Assembly: GCA_009772895.1 (NCBI GenBank) | Contig: WOUP01000001.1 | Coordinates: 124,001 to 188,000 of the forward strand | DNA: 64,000 bases | Direction: 5' to 3' | DNA from: Puniceicoccaceae bacterium 5H | GTDB taxonomy: Bacteria > Verrucomicrobiota > Verrucomicrobiia > Opitutales > Oceanipulchritudinaceae | Part shown: piece by piece, positions 25,264-35,437 of the stretch | Layout of the letters: every line of letters begins with the position of its first letter | Position numbering within the stretch: position 1 is the first letter of the stretch | Made by a program: the position numbers and the translations under genes | The notes under the pieces: generated by a model | Database searches by the model: none | What the model was told of the DNA's origin: nothing | What the model saw: only the letters and a program-made list of their open reading frames with translations

Positions 25264-27153
25264 GTGGCCACGGAACTTCCATTTATGGGCCGGGAGGCCG
25301 AGTTACAGACCCTCGTCGAGGGGCTGTCGATGCCCTATGCCCGTAGCAGTTCGTGCGTCATCGTCACCGGAGTCGAAGGCGTCGGCAAGACGCGGTTGAT
25401 CCAGGAGTTCGTCGATTATCTGCAAGGCAAGCAGCGTCCCGCCATCGTGGTTGAGTTGACCCGAGCGGACATGATGCAGAGTGAGCTAGGTTTGGTGAAG
25501 TTGGCCGCCAGCCGCACCGTCAGCCTGAAGCCGGAGCTGCAACGACTGGTGGATGCCTTCAAGGCTGCAGCGGACCGGCAGGAGCGGGAGGGCTCGGACC
25601 TGGCGGGGACGTTGATCGACCTTTTTGAAGCCCGCTCGAGTTCTGGTTGGAGCCCGCTGACCCGTTGCCTGTTCATCCTCGAGGATTTCGCCAGCTGGCC
25701 GGAGTTCAAGCTGCGGGAGTGGCGTTCTGCCGTCCGCATGTTGCGCTCCGACGAGTCCGACATTATCCAGCACCTCGACTTTGTGCTGACGGGGCGCGAT
25801 CCCGACGATACCGGCAATGCCTGGATGGATTACGGGGTGGGGGACCTGCAGCCGACGACGTTGCTGCTGCCTCCCTTGGGGGCTCAGGCTACGCAGGATA
25901 TTCTGACGGCCATGGGAGTCCCGCGCACGAGGCATCCGATGCTTCAGGCGCAGGCGGAAGGCAATCCTGGCCAGCTGATCATCCTGGGCGAGGAGGAGTT
26001 GGCGGCGCGCGCCCATGCCTCCCAGCAAGGATTTGCCGCCTCGTTGTTCGACCTCTTCCCCAAGGGCCAGCATCCGCTGCTGCATGGAACCTGCGCGCTC
26101 AACCAGTGCTGCCGCGACGGTCTCGAAATCTTGCTGAAACGCAAGGTGACGCAGGAAGAGTGGAAGGAATTCATCAAACAATACCAGGAGGTGCAGAAGC
26201 TGCCGGGCTTCCCCGGTTGGACGGAAGCGTTCCGCCAACAAGTCTGCGATTATGCCGAGCAGGAGATCAAACGCCCCCGTTGGCCCGACCACCTGCTGCG
26301 GGAGATCAACGATCTGTGCGAAATCTTGCCCGACGAGATGATCCGGCGCCAGATCGTCTATTTCGCTCCCTTCTTCTATTTTACAAAAGACCTGCTCAAA
26401 AACGTCTACCATTCCGTGCAGGCCGCTGCACTCGAGGCCATCATGAAGGCCCGCCCCGAGGCCTTTCTCGAGGTCGACGGCCTTTATCAGCTGTCGCCAG
26501 AGCTGCAGCGCCCGGTGTTGGCCTATGCCGAGTTGACGGGGTTTGACCGCGACGGCCATTTCCGCGCGCAAGTGCAGGAGATCTGGCGGCAGCGGCAAAG
26601 CACGCTCCAGCAGCAGGCCAGCGATCAGGCCAAGGAATATGAGGAGCTACAGCAGCGCCTGAGGCAGTGTGATCAGGAGCTGGACCGCCAGACCAAGAGC
26701 TACGATTCTCTGGTCGAGGCCGAACAGCGCCAGGTTGAGACCATTCGCACCACGCGGGTGGTCGAGACGCCCAGAACGTCGCGCGTTCATCGCACGCTGG
26801 GCGGGCTGGCGGCGGAGCTGTTGGGTATCTTCTTTCTCTACAACGGCATTATCTTCACCAAGGATTTCAACGTCGTCTACTGCACCATCGGGCTCGGCCT
26901 CGTTATGGCTGGCATCATGGGCAGCCTCAAATCCTCGCCCCAGCCGGTTTTTGCCCCTTCTTCGGCCCCAGCGACCCGCGAGCCGGTGAGGGAAGCGGGT
27001 GGTCGAGGATCACCCAGCCATGTGCGGCGCTTGCGCGAGTACCAGCTCAAGACGTTGAAGGAGCGCAAGCGTTCGCTGTCCCAGCGCCTCCAACGGATCA
27101 AGCGCGACCAGCAGGAAATCGAAAAGCAGCTGGAACTGGCCTACGTTTACTAG
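25264..27153 (+). CDS. AAA/STAND-like ATPase with coiled coils and two membrane segments
   Basis: A 629-aa protein. The start is a GTG at 25264 or an ATG seven codons in. Walker A GVEGVGKT lies at residues 36-43 after MGREAEL, and a Walker B-like CLFILEDF at 135-142, so the N-terminal ~230 residues are an AAA_16/STAND-type module. The middle is alpha-helical. Coiled coil is predicted at ~430-500 (QQQASDQAKEYEELQQRLRQ) and again at ~590-629. Between them two membrane segments (LGIFFLYNGIIF and TIGLGLVMAGIMG) face each other. No effector domain is recognised. It is transcribed alone, between flagellar and chemotaxis genes. Confidence 0.7.
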   Translation: MATELPFMGREAELQTLVEGLSMPYARSSSCVIVTGVEGVGKTRLIQEFVDYLQGKQRPAIVVELTRADMMQSELGLVKLAASRTVSLKPELQRLVDAFKAAADRQEREGSDLAGTLIDLFEARSSSGWSPLTRCLFILEDFASWPEFKLREWRSAVRMLRSDESDIIQHLDFVLTGRDPDDTGNAWMDYGVGDLQPTTLLLPPLGAQATQDILTAMGVPRTRHPMLQAQAEGNPGQLIILGEEELAARAHASQQGFAASLFDLFPKGQHPLLHGTCALNQCCRDGLEILLKRKVTQEEWKEFIKQYQEVQKLPGFPGWTEAFRQQVCDYAEQEIKRPRWPDHLLREINDLCEILPDEMIRRQIVYFAPFFYFTKDLLKNVYHSVQAAALEAIMKARPEAFLEVDGLYQLSPELQRPVLAYAELTGFDRDGHFRAQVQEIWRQRQSTLQQQASDQAKEYEELQQRLRQCDQELDRQTKSYDSLVEAEQRQVETIRTTRVVETPRTSRVHRTLGGLAAELLGIFFLYNGIIFTKDFNVVYCTIGLGLVMAGIMGSLKSSPQPVFAPSSAPATREPVREAGGRGSPSHVRRLREYQLKTLKERKRSLSQRLQRIKRDQQEIEKQLELAYVY

Positions 27154-27198
27154 CCGAGACCGCCATCACCGGCACGCAGGATCTCCTTGGCGAGGCAT

Positions 27199-27226
27199 AA
27201 AAAAGGAGCCGTTTGTCCGGCTCCTT
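27199..27226 (-). terminator. Terminator after cheA
   Basis: A 9-bp stem AAGGAGCCG/CGGCTCCTT with a six-base loop, flanked by AAAAAA on the plus strand, which is the U-tract for minus-strand transcripts. It lies 28 bases beyond the cheA stop. The upstream plus-strand ATPase gene ends 45 bases on the other side and may use it weakly. Confidence 0.85.
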
Positions 27227-27253
27227 GAAAAGTGATCTGTCTTGGGATTGTCG

Positions 27254-29449
27254 CTAGGCGGAGACCACGGCTCCGGCCGTTGCATTGTCCGGCAGGTCGG
27301 CGGCCGCCGCGACGATGGAGAATGGGTCGAGGATCAGTGCGATCGTGCCGTCGCCAAGGATGGCTCCGCCGGAGACGCCTCGCACGCGGCGCATCATCGG
27401 CCCAAGGCTCTTGATCACGAGGTTGCCCTTGGTCGGATCTGTGATGGCGTCCTCGATGTCGAACTCCTGGTGCAGGCGGATGACCGGTGCAATCTCGTCG
27501 CGCAGCACCACCACCTCGGCCTTGCCGTAGAGGGTGCGCATCTGTTTGGTTTCGGGGCGGATCGTCTGGCGGACGCTCCCGGTGGGCAGCACAAACTTCT
27601 CGTTGCCCACGCGCACGACCAGACCGTCGATAATCGCGGTGGTCAGCGGCAGCTTGATCTTGAAGGTGGTGCCCTGGCCGGGTTGAGACTCCACTTGCAC
27701 GGTGCCGCGCAGGGCTTCGATATTCCGGCGAACCACGTCCATTCCGACGCCGCGGCCCGAAATATCCGTGACCTTGTCGGCGGTGGAGAAGCCCGGCAGG
27801 AAAATCATCTGATAGATCTCTTCCTTGGTCAGGTCGCGGTTGCTGTCGATCAGGCCGCGCTCCAACGCCTTCTTCAAAATCTTTTCGCTGTTGAGGCCCC
27901 GGCCATCGTCGGAAAGCTCGATCACGATGGTCGAGCCCATCTGGTAGGCCTTGAGCGAGATATGGCCGGTGCCGGATTTGCCGGCATTGACGCGGTCCTG
28001 CTCGTTGGGCTCCAGCCCGTGGTCGATCGCATTGCGCACCATGTGGACGAGTGGATCGGCGATCTGCTCCACCACGCTGCGGTCGAGCTCCGTTTCTTCC
28101 CCGTCCATGTAAAATTCAACCTTCTTGCCAAAGGAGTGGGAGAGGTCGCGCACCATGCGGGCTACCTTCTGGAAGCTCGGCTTGATCGGCACCAGGCGCA
28201 GCGCCATCGACGTGTGCTGCAGGTCCTTGGTGATGCGCTTCAACTGGTTCATGATGCGCTGGAGGTGCTGGTTGGTGTTCACCACTTCCTCGCTGGCAGA
28301 GGCCAGTTGGCTCTCCACGATCACCAGCTCGCCCACCATGTCCATCAAGTTGCTGACCTTCTCATAGTCGACGCGGATGGTTGCGTTGCGTTTGGCGGAG
28401 GTGACCAGATTGTCGGACGAGTCCTTCAGCGCTTCGGCGGCGCGAGCCGTGGCCAGGGAGACGGGCGCATTGGCCACCTCCTGGATTTCCGGCTCGAGGG
28501 CTTCGGCAACCTCTTCCTCTTCGGTGGCGGCGTCCGGCTCTTCCTCGGCGGCTTGCGGTTGAGGCGTCGGAGCGATGGGTTCCGGTGCCGGAGCGCTTTC
28601 TCCCCGCAAGGCGGCCTGGGTTGCCTGCTTGACTTCTTCGATCAAGCTCCCGACGGGAATGACTTCGGAGGGTTGCTGGCCGCTGTGCAGCGCCTTTTCA
28701 ATTTGCTCGGTGAGCTGCAACAGGCGGTCGCGGGACTGCAAAATCAGGGTAATCAGGCGCTCGTCGAGGCTGATCGTATGGTTGCGTGCCAGGTCCAGCA
28801 GGCTTTCGACCTCGTGCGCGAGGTGCTGAATGGCCTCGAGCTGAAGGAAGCCGGCAACACCCTTGATCGTGTGGTAGGCGCGGAACACGGCGGCGAGGCC
28901 TTCCGCATCCTGCGGATCGTTTTCGAGCGTCAGCACTTGCTGCTCGACCACCTCCAGGTGTTCGTAGGCTTCGGAAAGAAATTCGGTCAGCAGCTCGGGG
29001 TCGGACTCGAGGTCGATACGCTGGGGCTGCTCTGCTTCCGGCTCAGACGCCTCCGGTGCCGTCTCGGGCGCTTCTTCGGCCACAGGCTCACTGCCGTCTT
29101 CAAAGCTGAAAGTGTAATTGTCCAACTCGCCGTCGACCGCGGTCGCAGCGTTGTCTTCGCACCACTGCAGCCACTGCTTCAGGTCCGTGATCGTTTCTGC
29201 CTCCCAAGGCTTGGCCTCATCCAGCAATTGGTCGAGGTGGCTCTTGGCCCGGTCGCGGGAACTCGTCAGGGCAGGGTGGACCGGGAGATCCAGATCCGCC
29301 CATTCGGAGAGTAGCGCGTAGACGGGGATCATCCCCTCGTCCTGACCGGCGCGGGCCAGCATGATCTCGGTTAAAAGGCGGTTCAGAAGGACTTCGAAGT
29401 CAGCGGCAGACATGGGCAGTTTGGAATAGCTGTGAATGACTACCCCCAT
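27254..29449 (-). CDS. cheA: Chemotaxis histidine kinase CheA
   Basis: A 731-aa CheA; an in-frame ATG at 29413 gives 719 aa, and neither start has a clear ribosome-binding site. The HPt domain holds the phosphorylated histidine at position 193 of the long form (FRAYHTIKGVAGFLQLEAIQ). An acidic/proline linker (~300-350) replaces a recognisable P2 domain. The P3/P4 dimer and ATPase part includes HMVRNAIDHGLEPNEQDRVN and GRGVGMDVVRRNIEALRG, and a CheW-like P5 domain ends the protein. No cheW, cheY or cheB gene is next to it. The methyl-accepting protein 700 bases away is the likely partner. Confidence 0.95.
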   Translation of the reverse strand: MGVVIHSYSKLPMSAADFEVLLNRLLTEIMLARAGQDEGMIPVYALLSEWADLDLPVHPALTSSRDRAKSHLDQLLDEAKPWEAETITDLKQWLQWCEDNAATAVDGELDNYTFSFEDGSEPVAEEAPETAPEASEPEAEQPQRIDLESDPELLTEFLSEAYEHLEVVEQQVLTLENDPQDAEGLAAVFRAYHTIKGVAGFLQLEAIQHLAHEVESLLDLARNHTISLDERLITLILQSRDRLLQLTEQIEKALHSGQQPSEVIPVGSLIEEVKQATQAALRGESAPAPEPIAPTPQPQAAEEEPDAATEEEEVAEALEPEIQEVANAPVSLATARAAEALKDSSDNLVTSAKRNATIRVDYEKVSNLMDMVGELVIVESQLASASEEVVNTNQHLQRIMNQLKRITKDLQHTSMALRLVPIKPSFQKVARMVRDLSHSFGKKVEFYMDGEETELDRSVVEQIADPLVHMVRNAIDHGLEPNEQDRVNAGKSGTGHISLKAYQMGSTIVIELSDDGRGLNSEKILKKALERGLIDSNRDLTKEEIYQMIFLPGFSTADKVTDISGRGVGMDVVRRNIEALRGTVQVESQPGQGTTFKIKLPLTTAIIDGLVVRVGNEKFVLPTGSVRQTIRPETKQMRTLYGKAEVVVLRDEIAPVIRLHQEFDIEDAITDPTKGNLVIKSLGPMMRRVRGVSGGAILGDGTIALILDPFSIVAAAADLPDNATAGAVVSA

Positions 29450-29615
29450 TAGATCGACGCATCTTCTGAGGAGTTTATGGACGATTTCATAAGAATACCG
29501 CCAAGTATATGATCTTTTTCACTAAAGTTTTTGATCTGTTGCACGAATTTTTAGGGAACGTTGCACTGCGTAGAAAACCCTAAGTCCAACCGAAGCTTTC
29601 CCTTCCTGTTTTAAG

Positions 29616-30137
29616 ATGAAAACCTCCATATTCGCGCTAACCTGCTTTCTCGCACTTACGTCCTGGGCTCAGGCCGGAGTCCAACTCACCATGGCAAGCG
29701 GTGGCACCGAAGACGCCGACATTATCCTGCTCGCTGGTAGCAAGGTCTTCTACCACGCGGCCGGAGAAGCCGATGACAGCCCGGTGGAGTCGATCAAGCT
29801 CAGTGATTTGTCGCCCGAAGGCCAGCAAGCCGTCCAGGATTGGGCGTCGGCTGATTCCAATCACCTGGCCGAGATCAAAGCCGACCAACCGCCGGAACCC
29901 ATTCATACGGTGGGCCCCGACCTCGATGGTCTGGATGGGATCAGGGGCGTCGTCTCCGTCGGCATCGTGATCGATTCCAAGGGCAATGTTTGCCGCTCTT
30001 TCGTGGCCAAGTCCACCGACGATCGCCTCAACTCCGCTTCGCTGGCGGCGGTTGAAAAGTGGAAATTCCGCCCCGGCAAGAAGGACGGTAGCCCTGTCAA
30101 CGTGATCGTGTTCGTGCCGATCCAATACAAATCGTAA
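29616..30137 (+). CDS. Secreted TonB C-terminal-domain protein
   Basis: A 173-aa protein with a Sec signal peptide ([15 protein letters not shown]) and no transmembrane anchor. The C-terminal ~85 residues are a TonB domain: [20 protein letters not shown], then [20 protein letters not shown] and [11 protein letters not shown]. Without an N-terminal anchor it cannot act as a classical TonB. Such proteins are common in Verrucomicrobiota and may act in the periplasm. It lies 19 bases upstream of the chemoreceptor gene and is probably cotranscribed with it. Confidence 0.8.
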   Translation: MKTSIFALTCFLALTSWAQAGVQLTMASGGTEDADIILLAGSKVFYHAAGEADDSPVESIKLSDLSPEGQQAVQDWASADSNHLAEIKADQPPEPIHTVGPDLDGLDGIRGVVSVGIVIDSKGNVCRSFVAKSTDDRLNSASLAAVEKWKFRPGKKDGSPVNVIVFVPIQYKS

Positions 30138-30156
30138 TTTACCCCTGTTACCCCTT

Positions 30157-32259
30157 ATGAGCTGGAAGAATCTGAGTCTGGGTCAGCGCATTATCGCGCT
30201 CTGTGTGCTGGTAGTGGTTCTGGTCTGCGGTATCGCAGCCAGCAGCTACGTGGGTGTGGTCCAACTGAACAAGAGTTTCCACGCCGCCATTGCCAGCACC
30301 GAAGAGATCAACAACGTCAACCACCTGGAGGCGAAGATTCAGCAGCTGCGGGCGTCGACCAACGAGTATCTCGCGACCAACGCAGAAGAGAATCTCACCG
30401 AGGCGCTGAACCAGCACGAAGAGTTGCACCAGCGGCTGGCTGACCTGCAGAAGTCGAGCACTTCCAATCAGGAGGCACTGGCTCAGCTCGACGGAACGCT
30501 GCAGCAACACGCGGAAGTCTTTAACCAGATCGCCGAAACCAATCAGAAGATCGCCACCCTGCGGGACGATCAGATCGGCCCCCAGGTCGATTACCTGCAA
30601 AAGGAGATTGCCTCTTACCTCGCGGATGCCCGTTCAGCGGGTAACGTGGGGGCGGCGCTGTCTTCTGCCACCTCGCTGGGCGAACTCTATTCGGTCGAGT
30701 CATCGCTGAAGGAGTTCCTGCGCACGGGCGACCCTTCGATCATCGAAGGCGTCGACAAGCAGCTGGAGAAACTCGGCGAAGACATCGGAGAGCTCAAGGC
30801 CCAGCTGGAAGAGCTGCGTGAGCTCGATGAGACCCTTTTCGACGCCGAAGCTTACGCGCGGCTCGAGTCGTGGCAAACCCAACTCGTGGGGCTTTCTGCC
30901 GGGATCGCCGATCTTAATCAGTCGGTCGTTCTAAATAACGATTTGATTGCCAACACCTTGCGCCCACTGAAGGGTAGCTTTGCCGAGGGGATCGCCGCGC
31001 TGCAGGAGAGCGTGAACCGCGAGCAATCCCAGCTTAACGAAGAGGTCGAAGAGACCACCGCTTCGGGCAAGGTTCTGGTCACGGCCGTCAGTATCGCGGG
31101 TGTGATTGCGATCTTTATCCTCAGCTTCTTTATCGTGCGCAGCACGACCAAGCGGATCCAGATCGTGGCCAACCACATCTTCCGCAGCGCCAGCGAAACC
31201 CGCGACGCGTCGGGTCAGATCTCACGCAGTAGCGAAGTGTTGGCCGACGGCGCCAGTCGCCAGGCCGCCTCGCTCGAAGAGACCAGCGCTTCCCTCGAGG
31301 AAATGGCCGGCATGACCCGCAGCAACGCCGGCAATGCAGAAGAAGCCTCCCGTCTCGCGACGGAGGCTCGTAGCGCAGCCGAGGTTGGCTCGCGCGACAT
31401 GGAGGAAATGACGGGTGCGATGAACGCCATTCAGTCTTCCAGCGACAATATTTCCAAGATCATCCGGACCATCGACGAAATCGCTTTCCAGACCAACCTC
31501 CTCGCGCTCAATGCTGCCGTCGAGGCGGCGCGCGCCGGTGAAGCTGGGGCCGGTTTTGCCGTGGTGGCCGACGAGGTGCGCAGTCTCGCCCATCGCAGTG
31601 CGGAAGCCGCGCGTGAAACGTCGGCGAAGATCGAAGACAGCCTCCAGAAGAGCGCCAATGGCGTGCGTATCTGCAACAAGGTGGGCGAGAGCCTCCGCCA
31701 GATCGTCGATCGTTCCCGCGACGTCGATCAGCTGGTAGGTCAGATCTCCGCGAGCTCCAAGGAGCAATCGTCGGGCATTACCCAGATCGAGCGCGCGGTG
31801 AGCGACATCGACAAGCTGACCCAGGAAAATGCCGGCCTCGCCGAAGAAACCTCCAGTGCCAGCCAGATGCTGATGGATCAGTCCCGTTCCCTCGACAACG
31901 CGGTGCGCGACCTCTTCCACGTGATCGGCCTCTCGCAGGATGAGCAGATGAAGTCGTCTGCTGCTCGCCAGCATCCCGAGGAAGCCTCCTATGGCCGCCA
32001 CCAAAACGTGGAATGGGAAGAGCACGACAGTGACAATGACGACGAAGACGATGAGGAAGGCGACCGCCACGAGTCCTCGTTCTTCGGCGCCAAATCTTCC
32101 GAAGTGTCGCACAAGCGTAACGGCAACGGCCACCACGAGCACGATCTGAACGTGAGCGATGCGGAAAAGCCCAAGAAGGTGGAAACGCAACGCCGCCAAA
32201 AGGTCGAGCACAAGCCGGAGACGCCGTCGTTCTTCCGCCTCAACGGCCAGGACGATTAA
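30157..32259 (+). CDS. Methyl-accepting chemotaxis protein
   Basis: A 700-aa chemoreceptor. TM1 ([20 protein letters not shown]) and TM2 ([20 protein letters not shown]) bracket a ~270-residue helical periplasmic sensor domain. The cytoplasmic hairpin tip is [20 protein letters not shown]. The final ~90 residues include a strongly acidic run ([13 protein letters not shown]) and a basic tail ending [10 protein letters not shown], which is not a typical CheR-tethering pentapeptide. A terminator follows at 32284. The ligand cannot be predicted. Confidence 0.95.
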   Translation: MSWKNLSLGQRIIALCVLVVVLVCGIAASSYVGVVQLNKSFHAAIASTEEINNVNHLEAKIQQLRASTNEYLATNAEENLTEALNQHEELHQRLADLQKSSTSNQEALAQLDGTLQQHAEVFNQIAETNQKIATLRDDQIGPQVDYLQKEIASYLADARSAGNVGAALSSATSLGELYSVESSLKEFLRTGDPSIIEGVDKQLEKLGEDIGELKAQLEELRELDETLFDAEAYARLESWQTQLVGLSAGIADLNQSVVLNNDLIANTLRPLKGSFAEGIAALQESVNREQSQLNEEVEETTASGKVLVTAVSIAGVIAIFILSFFIVRSTTKRIQIVANHIFRSASETRDASGQISRSSEVLADGASRQAASLEETSASLEEMAGMTRSNAGNAEEASRLATEARSAAEVGSRDMEEMTGAMNAIQSSSDNISKIIRTIDEIAFQTNLLALNAAVEAARAGEAGAGFAVVADEVRSLAHRSAEAARETSAKIEDSLQKSANGVRICNKVGESLRQIVDRSRDVDQLVGQISASSKEQSSGITQIERAVSDIDKLTQENAGLAEETSSASQMLMDQSRSLDNAVRDLFHVIGLSQDEQMKSSAARQHPEEASYGRHQNVEWEEHDSDNDDEDDEEGDRHESSFFGAKSSEVSHKRNGNGHHEHDLNVSDAEKPKKVETQRRQKVEHKPETPSFFRLNGQDD

Positions 32260-32283
32260 GGACCGCAAACTTTTCCGTTAAAA

Positions 32284-32318
32284 GACAACCTCCATCCGCA
32301 CGGATGGAGGTTGTTTTG
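32284..32318 (+). terminator. Terminator after the chemoreceptor gene
   Basis: An almost perfect stem ACAACCTCCATCCG/CGGATGGAGGTTGT followed by TTTTG, 25 bases past the stop at 32259. Confidence 0.9.
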
Positions 32319-32449
32319 TGAAGCGGGATGTTGTTTTTGACTAGGCTTCTTTCTAAGCCAGAATCACGCACGCTTCTGCAAGTCGTTGAAATTGAATCGG
32401 CTTTTTTGTTTTCGCCTGTCGAATAGCTGCGGATGGAAACGATTTCCGC

Positions 32450-33175
32450 CTAGGCTCCGGAAGAAATAGCCTCCGACCCACGCTTCTCTTGGCGGTCGGT
32501 GCGGCGGTCCAGCCAGATTTTGCCCCCAAGCACCAGCAAGCCTACGATGGAGACGACGAGCAGGCCCGTCTTCATGCTGTCGTTGCTTTTGCCGAAATAC
32601 GCGATCATGAGAGCCAGAGGCAGAATGCCGGCCAAGGTGGAGGCGAGGTAACGCCAGAAACCCATCTGAATGACGCCCGCGATAAAGCTGATGGCGTCGT
32701 TCGACAGAAAGGGCGATAACCGCGCCAGAATCACCGCCCACACCCCGTAGCGGTCGGCCTCTTTGGAGACCTTGTGCACGGTGTGTTCCCCGATCATGCG
32801 CTCCAGGGAGGCCTCACTCAATGCGCGCCCCAAGGCATAGCCGATCGAGGATGCCGCGACGATGGCCGTCACGTTGATGATAGTTCCCCAGACGGGGCCA
32901 TAGGCCATCACCGCAATGATCATCAGGAGCACCGTGGGCATCACGATCAGGAACATCTGCGCGACCATCGCGACGATGATCAATACCGGGCCCCAGAGCC
33001 CGTACTGCGAAACCCATTCCCGGATGCGGCTTTTGTCATCCGAAGTCAGCACCTCGTAGGCGTGGTTGAGCCATGACGAGAAGCTGTCGACGGAAAAATA
33101 GCCGATGATGAGTGCCAGGATCAGCGCGATCGAGCCGACCAGAAACCACTGGGATGGATTATGGGGAAGGCGCAT
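32450..33175 (-). CDS. TVP38/TMEM64 family membrane protein
   Basis: A 241-aa polytopic protein with about five or six membrane segments. The SNARE-associated/DedA-like core is visible in MAYGPVWGTIINVTAIVAAS, SIGYALGRALSEASLERMIG and ARLSPFLSNDAISFIAGVIQ. Bacterial members are thought to move lipids across the membrane. The N-terminal helix (VGSIALILALIIGYF) precedes a ~50-residue loop. It is the neighbour of a lipid-modification cluster, but no shared operon is visible. Confidence 0.88.
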   Translation of the reverse strand: MRLPHNPSQWFLVGSIALILALIIGYFSVDSFSSWLNHAYEVLTSDDKSRIREWVSQYGLWGPVLIIVAMVAQMFLIVMPTVLLMIIAVMAYGPVWGTIINVTAIVAASSIGYALGRALSEASLERMIGEHTVHKVSKEADRYGVWAVILARLSPFLSNDAISFIAGVIQMGFWRYLASTLAGILPLALMIAYFGKSNDSMKTGLLVVSIVGLLVLGGKIWLDRRTDRQEKRGSEAISSGA

Positions 33176-33210
33176 AACCCACTATGCCTGCAATTCCCGC
33201 GCCATCAACC

Positions 33211-33774
33211 TCATCGGTCCAGCAACGCGTCCCGGAAGTCCTCGTTGATGGGGTGCGTCCCGAGGTAAATGGAGAAATAGTGCCGGGCAAAATCGCGGCC
33301 CGGGATCGTGATGTAGATTTGACCGTTGTGGAGCAGGGTCGTGCCGTGCGCAGGTTGGTAGAGCAGGGCATAGCGATCGCCCGGCTGAACGGGTTGCAGG
33401 CTGGTGTGAAATTGCGCCAGTTGGTCCTGCAGTCGCCTGCGCTCGATTTTTGTCGTGTTTTCGTTGAATACCCGGCGACTCAATTCCTGGAGCTTCTCCA
33501 CGCTGATTTCTCGGTGATAGGCGAGCTCGAGCATAAAAGGGTCTTCCAGTTCGGGCCAGGAGAGCATCACACCGTCTACTGTATAGAGCGCCCCCTCGCA
33601 GACGGTGAAGAAAAGCCAGCGCAATTCGCCCTCAGTGGCTTTGCTGAGCCTGCAGCCCTGAATCTTCTGACGTTCCGAAAAAAAGAAATCTTCGGCCCTC
33701 GAAGTCGCTGGGGCTAAACCGCCCGCCAGCAGCATCCAACACCAAACCATCCGCCACCCATAAAAACCACTCAT
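33211..33774 (-). CDS. Chalcone-isomerase-like exported protein
   Basis: A 187-aa protein from the ATG at 33774; a longer frame to 33882 runs into the divergent SDR gene. A signal peptide (MLLAGGLAPATSRAE) precedes a domain resembling the chalcone-isomerase-like family: GELRWLFFTVCEGALYTVDG, ELAYHREISVEKLQELSRRV and ARHYFSIYLGTHPINEDFRD. Members accompany CFA-synthase-like, SDR and DUF1295 genes in membrane-lipid modification clusters of Gammaproteobacteria and Alphaproteobacteria, and the same set is present here. The catalytic role is unproven in bacteria. Confidence 0.7.
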   Translation of the reverse strand: MSGFYGWRMVWCWMLLAGGLAPATSRAEDFFFSERQKIQGCRLSKATEGELRWLFFTVCEGALYTVDGVMLSWPELEDPFMLELAYHREISVEKLQELSRRVFNENTTKIERRRLQDQLAQFHTSLQPVQPGDRYALLYQPAHGTTLLHNGQIYITIPGRDFARHYFSIYLGTHPINEDFRDALLDR

Positions 33775-33841
33775 GATCGGTAAATGTGCTGCCGACGGGC
33801 CGCCGTTGCAAAAAGCTTTGAGTCGACGGATTTTTACGGCG

Positions 33842-34600
33842 ATGAACGACGATTCAACGCGGAAAGTGGTCATCGGCGGCATCGGGGGCGGCCTCGGCAG
33901 TGCCTTGGCCTGGCAGTTGCGAGCGGAGGGTCATCCGGTTGCGGGGATCGCTCGACGATCGACGAAACGCGATGCCTTTGCTCAGGCCAATCCAGACGTG
34001 CCGCTGTTTGCGGCCGATGCCTTGGATGCGGACGCCTGGGCCACGGCGTTTAAGCAATGCCAGGAGGCACTGGAGGGCGTGGATGGCTATGTGCATACCA
34101 TCGGCAACATTGCGCTGAAGCCGGCCCACTTGATGAAGGAGGAAGAGTTCCGGAGCGTATTGGACGCCAACCTGACGAGTGCCTTCATCGCCTTGCGGAC
34201 CGCGTTGGAACCCATGCGCCGGCAAAAGCGCGGCACCATCGTCTTTGTGAGTTCGGTTGCCGCACGCAGTGGCTTGGCGAATCACGAAGCCATTGCCGCC
34301 GCCAAAGCCGGGATCGAGGGCATGGTCCGGGCGGCGGCTGCGACCTACGTGAACTTCGGGGTGCGCGTCAACGCGGTCGCTCCCGGGCTGATGGATACGC
34401 CGGCTGCCGGGCCGCTCCTCGCCAACGACACCATGCGCAAGGTCTCCGCCAGCATGCACCCGCAAGGGCGTATCGGTGATCCAGAGGAGGTGGCTTCGTT
34501 AATCCGATGGCTGCTCAGCGATCAGGCGAATTGGGTGACGGGCCAAGTCTGGAGCATGGATGGCGGGATGAGTCGCATCCTGCCCAAACCCAAGGTATGA
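33842..34600 (+). CDS. SDR-family protein with an altered active site
   Basis: A 252-aa short-chain dehydrogenase from the ATG at 33842 (the frame extends further upstream but into the divergent gene). The cofactor loop is GGIGGGLGSALA, and Ser138 (VFVSSVAARSG) is present. The YxxxK motif reads NHEAIAAAK, so the tyrosine position (151) is isoleucine while Lys155 is kept. The C-terminus (GQVWSMDGGMS) is typical. A subgroup of SDRs with NHEAIAAAK is known to me, so this is probably a stable variant. It starts the SDR-DUF1295-CFA operon. Confidence 0.8.
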   Translation: MNDDSTRKVVIGGIGGGLGSALAWQLRAEGHPVAGIARRSTKRDAFAQANPDVPLFAADALDADAWATAFKQCQEALEGVDGYVHTIGNIALKPAHLMKEEEFRSVLDANLTSAFIALRTALEPMRRQKRGTIVFVSSVAARSGLANHEAIAAAKAGIEGMVRAAAATYVNFGVRVNAVAPGLMDTPAAGPLLANDTMRKVSASMHPQGRIGDPEEVASLIRWLLSDQANWVTGQVWSMDGGMSRILPKPKV

Positions 34601-34606
34601 TAGGAT

Positions 34607-35437
34607 ATGAACCAGGCGGACCTCTGGACTTTACTCATCGGCTGGGCTGCGCTTTTCGTGGTCTACACCCTCCTGTGGATCCTGCAGTGGCGGCGTGAGG
34701 ATGCGACGGCAGTGGACGTGGGCTGGCCTTACAGTCTGGCCCTTTTGGTCAGTTTCTTTGCGCTGATGGCCGATGGCTCGCCGGATAGGCGGCTGCTGTG
34801 GGCGCTCATGCCGGGCCTCTGGGGCTTGCGGCTTGGCACGTTTATCCTCACCCGTCGTGTGCTCTCAGGGGAAGGCGAAGACCCACGTTACCGGGCGCTG
34901 CGGGCGTATTGGGGGCGCCACGCCCACCTGCACTTCTTCTGGTTCTATCAAGCGCAAGGCCTCGCAACCCTGCTGCTGACGGCTCCCATCCTGCTCTTGA
35001 TGCAAAATCCTCGCGGCCTTTCGGTTTGGGACGGCGCCGGTGCCGCGATCGTGTTGTTGGCCGTATTACTGGAGCGTGTCGCCGATAACCAGCTGCATGC
35101 CTGGAAGGAAAACCCGCGGAACAAGGGCATTACCTGTCGCAAGGGTCTCTGGCGTTACTCGCGTCACCCCAACTACTTTTTCGAATGGTGTCATTGGCTG
35201 GCTTACCCCATCGCCGGTGTGGCTCTATTCGGGACCTCTCTGGCCGCGTGGTGGCCGCTGACCTGCTTGGGCCCGGCGGTGATGCTGGCGATCCTGCTCA
35301 AGGGCACGGGGATTCCCTATGCCGAACAGCAGTCGCTGGAACACCGCGGCGAGGATTACCGTCGTTATCAACAAGAAACCAGCCCCTTCGTGCCTTGGTT
35401 CCCGCGCAAACCTGCACGTCCCATCCCTCAATCCTGA
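34607..35437 (+). CDS. DUF1295 / steroid 5-alpha-reductase-like membrane protein
   Basis: A 276-aa protein with several hydrophobic segments. The C-terminal signature is LWRYSRHPNYFFEWCHWLAY followed by GVALFGTSLAAWWPLT and GIPYAEQQSLEHRGEDYRRY. This is the DUF1295 family, related to isoprenylcysteine methyltransferase and steroid 5-alpha-reductase folds. Members occur in fatty-acid modification clusters. It begins 6 bases after the SDR stop, and the next gene starts directly at its stop codon. Confidence 0.88.
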   Translation: MNQADLWTLLIGWAALFVVYTLLWILQWRREDATAVDVGWPYSLALLVSFFALMADGSPDRRLLWALMPGLWGLRLGTFILTRRVLSGEGEDPRYRALRAYWGRHAHLHFFWFYQAQGLATLLLTAPILLLMQNPRGLSVWDGAGAAIVLLAVLLERVADNQLHAWKENPRNKGITCRKGLWRYSRHPNYFFEWCHWLAYPIAGVALFGTSLAAWWPLTCLGPAVMLAILLKGTGIPYAEQQSLEHRGEDYRRYQQETSPFVPWFPRKPARPIPQS

